Shown here piece by piece: positions 1 through 12,100 of a DNA stretch of 64,000 nucleotides (position 1 is its first letter; every line of letters begins with the position of its first letter). The DNA comes from Rotaria sp. Silwood1 (lineage: Eukaryota; Rotifera; Eurotatoria; Philodinida; Philodinidae). The stretch is from assembly GCA_905250075.1 (NCBI GenBank), contig CAJNOP010000016.1, positions 1,397,661 to 1,461,660 of the forward strand, written 5' to 3'. The position numbers and the translations under genes were made by a program. Under the pieces are notes generated by a model. That model saw only the letters and a program-made list of their open reading frames with translations, did no database searches and was not told where the DNA came from.

Positions 1-1478
1 ATAATAATTTTTTTTTCCTATTGAATTTTCTCTTTTTTGTTCTAGATTTCCAAACTTGTACCTTCTACATATTCTCTTCATTAGTTCTTTTAGGTCGTAT
101 CGAATTAGGAATTTCAATCGAACGAAATTCATGATAATTCTACGAATCGTTTAATATAAACAATCAAGAACAATAATAATTTGTTGCATTTTATCGTTTT
201 TTTTATTTCTAATATACTTTTAATAGTAAAAATTAATTCAGAGAAGTATGTCTTAAAATATATGTACATGTTTATCATCATCTGTATATTATTTTCCCAT
301 ATTGCTTTTGTACGCACGGATATTTTTTTTTTCATTCATAGATATGAATATTCATAACTTTGTCTTTGTTTCTATAAATCAACTTTCGGCCATTGTACTT
401 TGCTATTTCGAACAACATATTAACAGATATTTTGTTCATGCAAACGAGCTACTTTTTTGTCCTTTGTTTCAAGTTTCGATTGGAAACCCTGCATGTATTA
501 AAAAGTATATACACAGTTTACTCATTAGTTTACATTTAAATTAATTCTTGTTTTCTACAATTATTGATGAATAGTTTGTAGAATACAAACAAACTTATAT
601 TTTAAAACTAATAAATTCGTTTTTTTTTGATAACAAGGGAAGAAGAAACCAATTGATTTCTATACTAGAAATTATCATAACGTTTTAAAGATACCAATAA
701 TGACTCGAAGTAGTTAAAAATTATCAAAAGCCACCAGAAGCCATTAGAAAGCATAGAAAACCTTCAGTAATAAGATTAAAAGTGACGTCCTAATTGCTAT
801 TCATTTGCGGTATACAAATAAAGACTTATCCGATGATAGAAATCACAAGAAATCTGTTCGTTGCCTTTGTAAAAAGGTAGAAATCTGCTTTTTTTCCAAA
901 AAAATTTGCATTAAATTCATAGTTAATTTTAAGATTAAAAAAGTCGTAGAAAGGAATCTTTTTACGATAGAGTTCAGGCATGTCTTGAGATCATCAGATT
1001 TTGAGAAAGGTATTTTCAGAAAATTATCGAACAAAACGAAACACTAAAGCACTAAAGAAAAATGAAAATCCTGATCAAATTATCTGCTAAATGAATAGTA
1101 GAAATTATTAAGAATCAAATATTGATAATATAACTTGACAATTTCAATGAATTGGATAATTGTTAAAGTTATAATTCATCTAAAGGTGTAAGCCGAACAG
1201 CTGAACGACCACCACCATCACATAAATATCTATACTAAAATTTTGAATGTTGTCGATATCCAAGATCAATCTTGAGGATTCTTCTAGTTTAGTTTTTTAT
1301 TATGAAGTTCTCTATTATCATTTTTTCTTTTCTATTCCAAAATTTCTCGAAACCAACAAAACTTTTGAAAAGATCATTAAACAATTTCAGCCGCTGCTAA
1401 TCGAAACATTGACTTACATCTCTAAAACTCGTTTAATATAATGCACTTGAGATTTTGAAGATCTTATGTTCAAATTTT
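1..1478. other. AT-rich flank without a recognised gene
   Basis: I see no gene here. The open frames (for example 129-335 on the minus strand and 302-544 or 805-1047 on the plus strand) are short, rich in Phe, Ile and Lys, and lack splice-site-bounded continuation or a recognisable motif. The last part presumably holds the promoter of the geminin-like gene that follows, but I could not identify a core promoter element. Confidence 0.5.
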
Positions 1479-1480
1479 TA
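1479..1480 (+). promoter_or_regulatory. candidate 3' splice acceptor just before the geminin-like ATG
   Basis: A T-rich tract ending in TTTTTAG is followed 8 nt later by the start codon at 1489. No 5' splice donor of a non-coding exon is evident. This fits either a 5'UTR intron or a spliced-leader trans-splice site, a mechanism known in bdelloid rotifers. The same arrangement precedes five other genes in the window. Confidence 0.5.
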
Positions 1481-1488
1481 GATTATTT

Positions 1489-2132
1489 ATGGCACAGAAG
1501 TCCCCATCGAAATTTATTTTACTTCATCCAATTGAAAATCATCGTACGACATGTCAGAAAACAAAAAATTCACCATTAAATACAACACAAAATATTAGTA
1601 CTAATACTGATAATATACAATTGAATCGTGATATATCTACAAATACACCTAATTATGCTGAACAAATGGCTAAAGCATTAGATAATGGTAATGCTGCTGA
1701 AGAAATTGTTCAAATGCTTATGCAAAGTATAAAAGAAGATAAACTCAAAAGAAAAACAAATAGATAAGTTGCTTTTTGTTTCTTGTATATTTTAGATGAA
1801 GCTTCTGAATCTTATTGGAAACTAATGACCGAACGACGAAAAGAAGCTATTGAAGAAACAATTGTTGAAAATCAACAAGTACATTAAATGAGTTGAATTT
1901 ATATTTAATCTATTTGTTTTTTTTGTTTTTCTAGTTACATAATCTTATTGATGATTTGAGTAAAGAAAATGAACAACTTCGTATTTTGTCTGGTCATTGT
2001 GATTACTTACAAAATGTTCTCAATGTAAAAAAATGTTGTTTTTTTTTATTAACGATTTTTCATATGTCCTTGTTGTTTTAGTCGTTTACTAATGAACATG
2101 ATAGTCTTCTTGATGATAGTTCAACCAATTGA
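1489..2132 (+). CDS. geminin-family coiled-coil protein, copy A
   Basis: Four exons: 1489-1726, 1796-1878, 1935-2024 and 2082-2132, giving 153 residues. Introns are 56-69 bp with GT-AG ends. The geminin signature starts at Tyr86-Trp87 (YWKLMTERRKEA), runs through ENQQLHNLI and ends near residue 137. In animals geminin binds Cdt1 through this coiled coil and blocks replication relicensing in the nucleus; that role is inferred from the family. The helix between the LH and ENEQL motifs is seven residues, one heptad, shorter than I remember for human geminin, GEMC1 and MCIDAS. The N-terminus is Ser/Thr/Asn-rich and could carry a degron, but I see no clean RxxL box. Copy B at 3649-5533 shares exon sizes 83 and 90 and the same Tyr-Trp position. 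It could instead be a GEMC1- or Multicilin-type relative, although no C-terminal TIRT domain is visible. Confidence 0.85.
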
Positions 2133-3648
2133 CATTGGCGAAACAAAATGAACTTTGATATATGTGTGTGTGTATATTTTTCTTAATGTCTATGTACAAA
2201 ATTCAAAACGAGTTTTTATTTGTTAAATCATGTTATATTTCATTCAAAACGAAAGCAAGATATTTTTGAATAAAATTCTCGAAAATATGAAAGCTTTTCA
2301 TTATAACATATATGCAAAATATCTTGACACACTATGATTGTTCAACTTTTGTTCACTTATAAGTGATGAGAGATAATCAAAAATAGTCGACTACATGACA
2401 CAATATTGACAGCGCGTGATACTTTCACGTAAAATCTGTATTTTGAAGGTAAGGATGGAAGCAGTCGCACAAACTCGCTCAACGGAAGCAAAATCTGGTA
2501 GACTCTTAGATATCTTATTATACCTTTGCAGAGTTTGTACATTCACTAAACTAACGAAGCAGCTATCTCAGTTGTAATCAGCTGTTTGGTGAACTCACAA
2601 GGACGTTTCGGTAGGTTCAGAAAAATTCTAAAAGGGTTCATGACCATTGTTCTACGCAGCTGACCTATGATCGTTTTACTAATTTTTCGACCCACTTTGA
2701 GATGTTTATAGAAAAAACTTATAATGGCGTTTCGATCTAAAATTCATTTCATAGATAGCTTTAATGATCCTTAGAATATTCTGGAAGTTTCAATCGAAAA
2801 CAATGTTTATTTGTCGAGATATAATGTATTTTCGAGTACTTCTGTCTTTTTGTTATTGTGAAGAATTATATTTTCAACGAATTTACTTTATATAATAAAC
2901 TATATGTCATAAGAATTGACAGCTACAAACAATTTTCGAGCAGTGATTCTTTTTAAACAACATAGCATTGTCTTTTGAATTTAACTACTGAAAATGCAAC
3001 ATGTATCGATCAATTGTAGCAAAATGTAAAATGATAAACAAATATGGCATCTAGTTGATCTAATCTAGTACTACAAACGGATGTTTGAAAAGATTTTGTA
3101 GATATCTTTTGACACAAATTCTTAATCCTTTCTGAATTTTATCTGTTTTATTCAGAGCAAAGTTTGAGTTGAAAATAAGTAGCAGTACACTGTCTTTCAT
3201 ATAAATGGCATTGAAAGATTAGTTCTTCTCTTCCTTCTCCCTCTTATTCTTAAATTATTATGAAAATCTTATACAGAATGTTGCACCTAACTGAGATTCA
3301 AAATGTTCCACCATCTATTTGACTTCAGATAGCTAACGTATTGGGCACGAATTCTCTAAGATTACTACTAGTCTCATTGAACTTTATTCATAGTCAACAT
3401 ATCAGCTCGATCAGTGCGTTACTCTTGCGAAGGTTCCATTGTTAGACGGATCAATACAATAGATATAGTCAATTTTGATGGATTTTTATCTTTATTTGTA
3501 ATCTTTGTGTTTATTTAACAACATCGATTAGTTTTTTTTTCATTTTATTTACAAGAGTGAAACACAAAATAAACACAACAAAATATTTATGTATATATAT
3601 ATATCTGTCTATCTATTTATAGTTCATAGAATTGTTTTATCTTGAATA
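2133..3648. other. intergenic region between convergent geminin-like genes
   Basis: The 3' ends of the two geminin-like genes face each other across 1.5 kb. An AATAAA lies at 2269-2274 for copy A. A (TG)n run near 2160 and a (TA)n run near 3590 are simple repeats. The stretch about 2690-2835 resembles other diverged repeats in the window, for example 27350-27430 and 39985-40110. No coding exon was found. Confidence 0.5.
2269..2274 (+). terminator. polyadenylation signal of geminin-like copy A
   Basis: A canonical AATAAA hexamer 137 bp after the stop codon, in a T-rich 3'UTR. It is the first such hexamer on the plus strand after the gene. Confidence 0.5.
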
Positions 3649-5533
3649 TCAAAACAAGCGTACACGAACTGATGATGTATTTGCACTTTCAATATTATCT
3701 TCACTAGTTAATTTCTAAAAATAAGGCAAATTTAGTTTAATAAAATACATGATGTCTATTGTTTTACTTCAATAATATCAGTTAAATATTCACAATGATC
3801 AGCAACAGCACGTAAATTTTCATTATCTTTATTTAATCCATCAACAATTTCATGAAGCTGCAAAGAAGAATATTAATTCTTTCAACAAAGAATATATTTT
3901 ATATCAATTACTTGTTGATTTTCACGTGTTACTTCTTCAAGTTTAATTCGATAATGTTCAGCCATAATATGCCAATAAGAGTTCGGTGCTGTTTCTAAAC
4001 CATACAATAAAAGACATCAATATTATCATATTATTTTATTGATTGAATAAAAAATTTACTTTGAACAAATGTTTCAAATTCATTTGTTGGCATTCGTAAA
4101 CCAGCCCGAATAATTGATGAAATATCAGGAGTTGTTTCTTCAATAGGTATTAATTGTTTACAAACAGCACTCTTTTTCTTTACTATTTTTGCATCAATTA
4201 TAACAGGCGCATTCTAAACAATAATATTTTCTATAGAAAATAGTTATTTGAAAATAAAAACGGGAAAGAGAACACCTTGTTTACAGTCTTATCAATTCTG
4301 CTGCATATGAAAATATATTCAAACTGGCTCCAGATTGCAGGATTAGCCACACGTTTTTGCTTTTAATTCAGATATATCTTCGAATCGTAGCTAAGACTTA
4401 CGAAAGAACATACTCAAATGTCCCTCTTAGGAACGAAATGAAATATGGTCGAGAACTTTTCAAAAATCAAGTATCACAGAATTAACTGAAAAATATTACG
4501 TTTCGTAAAGTCTTTTCTATTCATTTTCTTTAAAAAAACGTTTTCAGGTCGGTTAAAAAACAACAGAGATCGAATGCAAATATTGAAATGTCTGAATATT
4601 TACTTACATATTTGAACATACGTCTTAATATTTTCATCCGATTTCTGCTATTTTTTAAGCAAATTGATAAATGATTTTTACATAAATGATCCCACAAGAA
4701 TTCTCTACCAGATAGACTCGACCTCATATCATGTCTAGACAGTAGACTTTAATATGTTTTTTTATGAAGAAAGTTTTCGGAGACGAAGCTGTTCACGAGA
4801 GAACTTCTCCAGGTAGAAAATTGCTTTTCCATCGAGATGATATTTATTTGATGTGCATTAAAAGTGTCTAAAATCGTTGGGTTTTTCTAGTTTTTGTTTT
4901 TGAAATATCGAAATTTTACTGGATTTTACCATTAAAAAATTTATTCTCCTCAGGTTACGTGAAAAAACCGACTTTTCACGAACTGAATTCTCATTGAGAT
5001 TAGCTCATCGAATAAGTTATAACTTTCCTAGTACCTTCTATCCTAAGATATTCGAAATTCTCTCATGTCTAAAAGCAAATTTTCTTCGTATACTTACATC
5101 TTCAAAAAGAACATAATATAAAAACTAAACTCATTAAGATATTTGTTCATGTGAAATTGAAACTCTCACGTGATCTGAAAGGCTTACAGTTAACTCAGAA
5201 AAATTTCGATATCTCAAGAACGAAAAACCGACTTATCGTAGAATTTTCTTTCATTCAGTAGTACTCATCAAATGAGCATCGACTCGGTTAAAAAGCAGCT
5301 GAACATTTCGAAGTTCTCTCATCATCTCAGACTGTAGCTGCGACCCAATCTAACGCAATCACAATGATCATTGTCTCAATTAAGTTATACAGATATTTCA
5401 GCAATAAATTGTAAGTTTTAAGAATATTGAAAAAATACTTTTACTTTACCTTTTTTGTTGACGATTTAGGCGACAAAATTCGACTACTTTCAAATGTATT
5501 GACAGATAATTGTTTAAGTGGTACTTTTGCCAT
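3649..5533 (-). CDS. geminin-family coiled-coil protein, copy B
   Basis: Five exons, read 5533-5450, 4213-4060, 3994-3912, 3857-3768 and 3714-3649, encode 158 residues. The signature starts at Tyr86-Trp87 (YWHIMAEHYR), continues with ENQQLHEIV and ends with DNENLRAVADHCEYL around residues 108-137. Exons of 83 and 90 nt and the Tyr-Trp position match copy A exactly, so the two are paralogues despite low identity outside the coiled coil. The same one-heptad shortening is present. The likely role is replication licensing control by binding Cdt1, or a GEMC1/Multicilin-like partner function; the sequence does not decide between them. Intron 1 (4214-5449, 1.2 kb) is filled with old repeat sequence, while the other introns are 53-82 bp. 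The gene lies downstream of, and on the same strand as, the coiled-coil gene at 5663-6547, with an acceptor 11 nt before its ATG. Confidence 0.83.
4890..5330. repeat. diverged repeat in intron 1 of geminin-like copy B
   Basis: Two related blocks follow one another. At about 4950-5075 and again at about 5205-5330 there is a motif like GAAAAACCGACTT, then a stretch around CTCATCGAAT or CTCATCAAAT, then TTCGAAATTCTCTCAT or TTCGAAGTTCTCTCAT. Similar text occurs at 31550-31680. The class is unknown; no open frame or terminal repeats are seen. Confidence 0.4.
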
Positions 5534-5544
5534 CTTTTATTTTC

Positions 5545-5546
5545 CT
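5545..5546 (-). promoter_or_regulatory. candidate trans-splice acceptor before geminin-like copy B
   Basis: On the minus strand a T/A-rich tract ending TATATTTAG stands 11 nt before the ATG at 5533, and 117 nt after the stop codon of the upstream gene on the same strand. This spacing is typical of an intercistronic trans-splice site in an operon, although independent promoters cannot be excluded. Confidence 0.45.
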
Positions 5547-5662
5547 AAATATAATAATCTGAAACATACATAAGAATATATTATTTATTCATCTTCATAT
5601 CAACAAGACTATTATTTATTCTGTACAAAAAAAAGAAAAGATAATAAAACAACACGAACTGT

Positions 5663-6547
5663 TTACATTCGACTGCGACGTGTTGTTCGTTTACTTTTTG
5701 ATTGTAAATTTGTATTGATTGTTGTTGATTTTCCCGTATTGGAAAGAATTTTTTGTGCTACATCATTTGTTCTTCGAGCTTTTTTTATTGCATGATGTCC
5801 AATGGATGCATTATTATTATTATTATTCTGATTACTACCTGATTCATGAAGAATACTTTCTATTAAATCATCAGTTATATGACGACTTATATAATTCCAA
5901 GTTTTTAATGGAGCAGTTTCATTTGAATCTTTTCGAAATTCAATTGTTTTCTTTTCATTTAAATCATCTTAAATTTTTCAAAATAAAACTAATTTAAAAT
6001 ATTTATAGAATAATTCAACTTACAAGCAATTAATTGATCATTAATAGATTTTTTTCGTATCGATGGTAATATAGTTAAATTAGTTAATTGACGCCATAAA
6101 TCAATTTCACGTCTATGAAAAAATAAAAAAATTCTATTTTATTTATGATGAATAAATAAATTTACTTTTTACATATTAAATCTTCGATAGCTTGATTTTC
6201 TTGTTGTAAATGTTCTTTTAAGTGATTATTTTTTGTTTGAATTCTTTGAATTAATTCATCAAGTATGACATTAGAAGTATCCGTTGTTTCTTCATTTTTT
6301 GGAACATGATCTAAGGAAAACAAAATACTATGATTTCATACAAAATAGTAAAAGGATCCATACAAGTTCGATAACATGATCGACGAGATTTACGAATAGT
6401 TCGAAAGTCTAAATAAAATTTTAATAGTAACTTTTGTTTTAAGAAAGACATTTATTGATAGTAACCTGTTTTTGAATTAGCAACAATTTCATCAACAGGG
6501 GGCAATTGCATTGAAAGAAATACATCACGAATTGATGTTTCACTCAT
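5663..6547 (-). CDS. unrecognised basic coiled-coil protein, probably nuclear
   Basis: Five exons, read 6547-6466, 6408-6364, 6310-6166, 6112-6024 and 5967-5663, encode 221 residues. I do not recognise the family. Visible parts are: an N-terminal segment with an Arg/Ser-rich motif RKSRRSCYR around residues 33-41; a predicted coiled coil (DELIQRIQTKNNHLKEHL onward) near residues 57-95; a run of six Asn near residue 165; and a basic C-terminus ending KRTTRRSRM, with another basic patch IKKARR, both suggestive of nuclear localisation. The long charged helix and basic tails fit a chromatin or kinetochore component, but no catalytic motif is present and I assign no function. The stop codon is 129 bp before the ATG of geminin-like copy B on the same strand, so co-transcription is plausible. 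Confidence 0.75.
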
Positions 6548-6569
6548 GATAAAGAATTTTCGAATAACT

Positions 6570-6571
6570 CT
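6570..6571 (-). promoter_or_regulatory. candidate 3' splice acceptor before the coiled-coil gene
   Basis: On the minus strand a long T run followed by AAATAG lies 22 nt before the ATG at 6547. It matches the pattern of pyrimidine tract plus AG close to the start codon seen at other genes here. Confidence 0.4.
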
Positions 6572-9111
6572 ATTTAAAAAAAAAACGAAGACGAAGACAA
6601 AGCGTTGAGGACAAAGACTATGTAGTGGACTAATAAAGAAATCGCCGGAAGATAGAGGACGCTAGTAAATGAAAAACAAAAGGGTTATCAGAGTGGACAT
6701 TATGACTGTTGTAAATGGTCGTCTAAGGTACATATTACGATCGTATTACTCGATCCTTGAATTACGAATGTATCTAATCGTGTCGTTTACGAGGTGTATA
6801 CGTCCACGCTACACTGTGAGAACAAGAGAGGAAAGGGGCGAAATTCTCTTAATCTCCTATCGTAAGTAAACGAAAAATAATTTATATATTTAAATTACTA
6901 CTTATTGTTGCATATTTTATTCAGGTGAACTGAAACAGGAAAAGCAGTTTAATTTCCCTAAACAAATACTTACCATCGAACTTAATGTTGAGAGAAATCT
7001 GAGTAAAAAATATGGGCTTTATTTTTTTTAATTGATACTGACCATTGAATTTGATGTTAGATTCAAAAGAAAGTCTTGATTGAAATGGGTATCTCAACTC
7101 ATGACGACGCTACAACCGTGTACGATAGTCGTTCACAATAGTTGCTTGCGTATATGGCAATAACGAATCGTATTTATATGTATATCGTCGTATACAGCGA
7201 CCGTTTTCGTCCGCCTAATATAATTATCGTTTTTGCCGTATTTCGTCATTTACGGTCGTTAACAATCGTGCTTTTTCAACCTGTGATACTCTTCGTACGA
7301 TGTCTAAATCTGAAATCAGTTAGTTTGTTTTTATATAAATTGACAGTGAAGCGTTTTCTACATCGAAAGGTTCAATTTTGTTGATCAAAGATAGATCAAC
7401 TCATCTTATTGTGTACCTTCAAGTTAAGGTATTACGTTAATTCGAGTCAAAGTTTTGACCAATGTAGAAATTTTCTGCCGGATAATTCCTATATATGAAG
7501 CTGTTAATATAAATATATATTTAAGAATCACTGTCTACATTAATAAAGTTTGTTAATATGTTAGAAACTTATGGTGATGATTCTGACGACTAATTACGAT
7601 TGAATTCACGTAGCTGTGTTCCTCACAAGTTAATTCTCGATTCATTCTTTCTTACATTTAATAGAAATTCATATACATGTAATAATGTCTTCAATGAATA
7701 TCCTTATTTAAAAGTATCAGGTTCATAGTTGATAAATATTCTGCATATATTTAAAATCATTAGCACGATAAAGATTTTTCAATCTTGTTCTTATACAGCT
7801 GTCAGTTACTTTGATAATCTGATATACTCTAAAAATAGGAGAAAGTATGGTTTTTGACTAGCGAATGAAGAATGAGTTGATGCAGTGAACATTGAACTGC
7901 AAAATTGAAAAAATGCTAAAAGAAAAAGATCTTAATTTAAATAAATGAGTTTCGGATAGACTTCTAGCTTGTTGACAATTTTCTAAATAGTCTAGCTGGA
8001 CAAGTTTGTTTGGTCATCTTCTATTAGTTGACAGGAATGCTTTCAAAACGAAAACTTATTCACCTTTTTACACTTAGGCTTTTATAGGCCTTCAAGAAGA
8101 AATATCATGTTATAGGTGTTTATATCTATTATATTTTATAAAGATGAATATGTGCTAGTAATTCTGTACACAGCACGAAAAAAGAACCATTTCCTTGCTA
8201 ACTAATTGCTGAACACGAAATCTTGATTTTTTTTTCATTCAAATCTTGCAGAGCAATCTAACATATCTCTTCAAGCTATGGTCCAAATCTAAATCTTATC
8301 TTTAAAGAAACATCAATAAAATGCTTTTAGAGGTTTATCTTCAATAATAAAGTTTTGATTGTAATTTTTCTCCAAGACGAAATATACTTCGATTAAAAAC
8401 AACAAAACAATGTGAATGAACTAAAGAAAATAATTTTGGTTTTTTTTTTTTTTTAAGTAAAACTATTTGATTATTTTGATAAAATCACTCAAACTTGCTC
8501 TTGATATGTGTTTTATCAGAGAAAAATATCATATTTATAAAATTTTTCTCAATCAAGCTGATCACAATTCTGATTTGTTTTTTTCTATTGTCTTGAATGC
8601 CTAGCCAAACAATAACATCCAAATTCTTCGGATTCGAACCCGCATTCGAACATCATTAACGAACAATTTTCAGATCTGGATCCGAACGGTTTCCAAAGTG
8701 GGATCAACAGATGGAACGCAGCTGCGGAAAGAGTTCGCAATTGCACAATTCGATAAATATAGAAATTGTTTTCATTCAAATGAAAATGATTTAATTTGTT
8801 AGTCACACAATTAATCAGTTCAAACAGTCTTTACATCTCTTATTATGTACTTTTTTTTCATCAGATAATTAATTTTATTTTGTTAAAAAATGCAAAGCAT
8901 TAACTATTTAATATTCAATTCATTCTATGAACAAACAGACAGATACACACAAAAATGGCGCATACAAAAAATAAATAAAGGTCATTCAGAATTTAAAGAG
9001 CAAGAAAAAAAATAGAAGATCGATTCATTCTTATAAATAAATAAAAAAGAAGAAGAAAATGGAATTTAATATGTAAAATCTGACATGAAAAGAATAGTAT
9101 TTCAATCATAT
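6572..9111. other. intergenic region, no gene seen
   Basis: Open frames at 6669-6869 and 7142-7384 (+) and 8585-8806 (-) lack splice support and family motifs. The region should contain the promoter of the coiled-coil gene and the 3'UTR of the SPRY gene. A perfect B-box-like string occurs near 8630 on the minus strand, but there is no A box or tRNA fold around it. Confidence 0.45.
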
Positions 9112-12100
9112 TCAGATAATACTGCAAGTAGTTGATTTAACTGGTGGATAATATTGGTCATATTCATTATTATCAGGCACTGTTGAACTCATCTCATATG
9201 AAGTTTCCTTTATTAATTGTGTGCTAATAGTACTCTTTTGATCTATTGATTCTGGACCTAAAAAATATCAAATGAAGGACAAATTAAATTAAATTCTTTG
9301 ATATTAAAAACTAACAACATGCAATAGTTCTACGAAAGGATGCAACGATAAGAGATAAAAACGAATGTGTAAATTTACTTACAATAAATAGAATTTAATC
9401 TAAAGAATATAATATTATTAGATCAATGCTTCTTTTATTCTGTTTCTTATTTTGGTTAAAAAAATCAAATCTTACTTTTTCTTAATTGTTCTTGTTCTTG
9501 TTCGTATTCTTGTTCTTGTTCATATTCTCGTTCTTCTTCTATTTGTTGTCGAGCATCAGCAATAATTGTTTTTATCTGTTCAGGAGTAAAATCTTCTGTT
9601 AATATTTGTGTAGCCGAAAAATCCATTTGTATAAGATTAACTTAAAAAGAGAATACAAATAGTTTCTATTTTATCTAGAAAAAAATTAGTTAAATACTAT
9701 TTGATGGAGCTATAATAACTGGATAAAAACCACCGATTGGTTGATATAGTACTCGAACATAACCAACAGTACGATTAACTGTTAAATAACAAATTATTAA
9801 TTGTTCTTTATTGTTTCCTATGAAGCTATCTTCGTCTTGGGGAAATAAAATACCCCAACCAATTTTATCTCCTTGTTTTAAATATCTTGCAGCTTAAAAC
9901 AAAAAACAAAGTGAATATTTAATTCAATTTATTAAGATTATTTGACTTATTTACCATCGCCTGTTGGCCAAAAACGTAAATAATCTTGTCGAAATTGAGA
10001 TATTGGTGGTGGATCAAGCGGTGAAGCCGTACATAATGCAATTGCTATTCAAGAGAAAGGAGTTAAACATAACATTCATAAATAAACATACCAGGTGGTG
10101 GTTCATTATCACTAAATTTTTCCAAAAGAACAATTTCAAAATGATGATATTCTAAAATGAAATATACGTTATTATTCATATATATAAATAAAAAAAAAGA
10201 GCTGTTAGCACTATTCTTGACGGATTAAAATATGAAATACGATGTAGTTGTTGTTGCTAATTATAGATATATGGTTTTATTTCATCTATTTTGAGACACA
10301 TTTCTTCAGTATTCTTTCAATCAATTTTTTCGACATGCAATAAGCAGTAACTCCTGTATAAGAACAAAATATTATTGATATACAGTCTTTGATGGTATAT
10401 CAGTAATGCTGGTCTCGATATGTAACATCGAAAGGGGTAGTGCTGTGAGTGTGGGTTCAAATTTCTACTCAATATATCTCAACACTCCTTTCAGATCGTG
10501 TTTCACAAAACTATTGCAAAGTATTAACCCTTTCGTTACCATAGTATAAAAAAAGCTACACCTGTTTTTAATTATTTTTCATAGCATAATTCATAAAAAT
10601 TAGTATGAAATCTCTTGGAAGGAAATAATAAAGAGTATTCTAGAACCTTTCCGGAGTATCTGTGTTACAAGTATCGTCTTCATATCTGTCCTTTTTCTTC
10701 TTCTCTTTCCCTGGATGTTATGTCTCTCAAAGAAAGTATATAAGCGAAATTGGTTTCGTATATTCATTTACTTTCTTCGAACAAGTCTTTCGAATGCGTT
10801 CATCTGTTACAAAGATCTGAATCAACAACACATGGCTTATGTCGAATACCTCTCTTCTATTTCAATGTCACTGATTGGTGATCAAAGTTCACGGAAAAGA
10901 AGAGGTAGACCTATTCACTTTGCTGCCCAAAAGTGTAGACGAATTCAACCGACGCCTGGGAACAAATATTTATCAACTCCATTACAAGCACATATGCCTG
11001 TTGCTGGACCTAAAGGAAGATACGGATATTGCAGAACGAAAGCTCGTTCAATATTTAGTAACATAAAATGCAGTTTTTGTGGTATTTCTTTTTGTGTAAA
11101 ACAACATAAAAATTGCTTTTTGTTATTCCATGAAAACATTCTATAAGTTTTGCAACTAATAAACTTCAGCAGTTAAAATTTCCATTTAAGTATAACAAGG
11201 TTCGATATAACTAACATTCAGTAAATCACATGCGAGAACACATGAGTTACTTTTTACATATGTTCCTATTAGTGGTGAATTGAGAGTTTTGGCAAAGACG
11301 GGGCCGATCACTTCTTCATCCGCTTCTCAATTCGTTACTGGTCCCTATCTCTAAAAAAAAAGCTAATTTAATATTTTACTCGATTTCAATGCAGAAAAAA
11401 AAATTATGTAACGAAAGGGTTAACTAGTATCATGCATATCGAGATGTTTCATTTCCATCTGAGAAAAACGATTCTTTCATACAGCGAAATTTACAAAACT
11501 TTCCAATTCCTGCTCAATGAATTCTTTTGTTATTTAAGCGGTATTGCTGTTTTCAAATCTGAACTCTGCAGTTCTTTTCGTCTCGAACTTATCATTCTAA
11601 GTGCTGACTATCTATTGCGCACATTTTGAAAATTGAATTATAGCTTTAAAGCTAAAACAGAATCGCAGCAATGAAACATTGTCTCCATCAAAGTAACAGA
11701 TTTTTTTTCTAGTTTTATTAAGATTCTCCAGTTGCCTAGTTTTTATGCAAACACCTACAGAACAGGTTTCATTACGTAGACATAGTATATCCAATCAAAA
11801 CTGATTTTTGACAGATCTTAGATAAAAGTCTATCAAAAGAAACCATTTTTTTTATTCGAAATAGAAAGCATAGAAAGAAACAAAGAGTAATTGTGCCAAA
11901 ATGTTTCAAGTATATTTAGGGTAAGTTTCAGTTCAAACTAATCGACTATCTCATAGGAATGAAATTGCAAGGAAGGTCGATTTTGATCTTAGAGATTCTC
12001 CTATTGCTCTGAAGGAAGTATTTAAGAATATTTAATCTATGACAATCTTTCTTTCATTCATCGTGCTCTATCTAGATGGTTAGAGTCAGATGACATGAAA

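Noticed and set aside
1727-1767. Reading the geminin-like copy A as a 92-residue unspliced protein
   Set aside because: Splicing at 1726/1796 keeps frame and joins directly to the YWK geminin motif; the unspliced tail is intron sequence.
8615-8650. Perfect B-box-like string on the minus strand, suggesting a tRNA or SINE
   Set aside because: No A box at the right distance and no cloverleaf could be drawn.
10875-11066. Alternative 63-codon frame inside the piggyBac element
   Set aside because: It overlaps the transposase-tail frame in another phase and has no family match.
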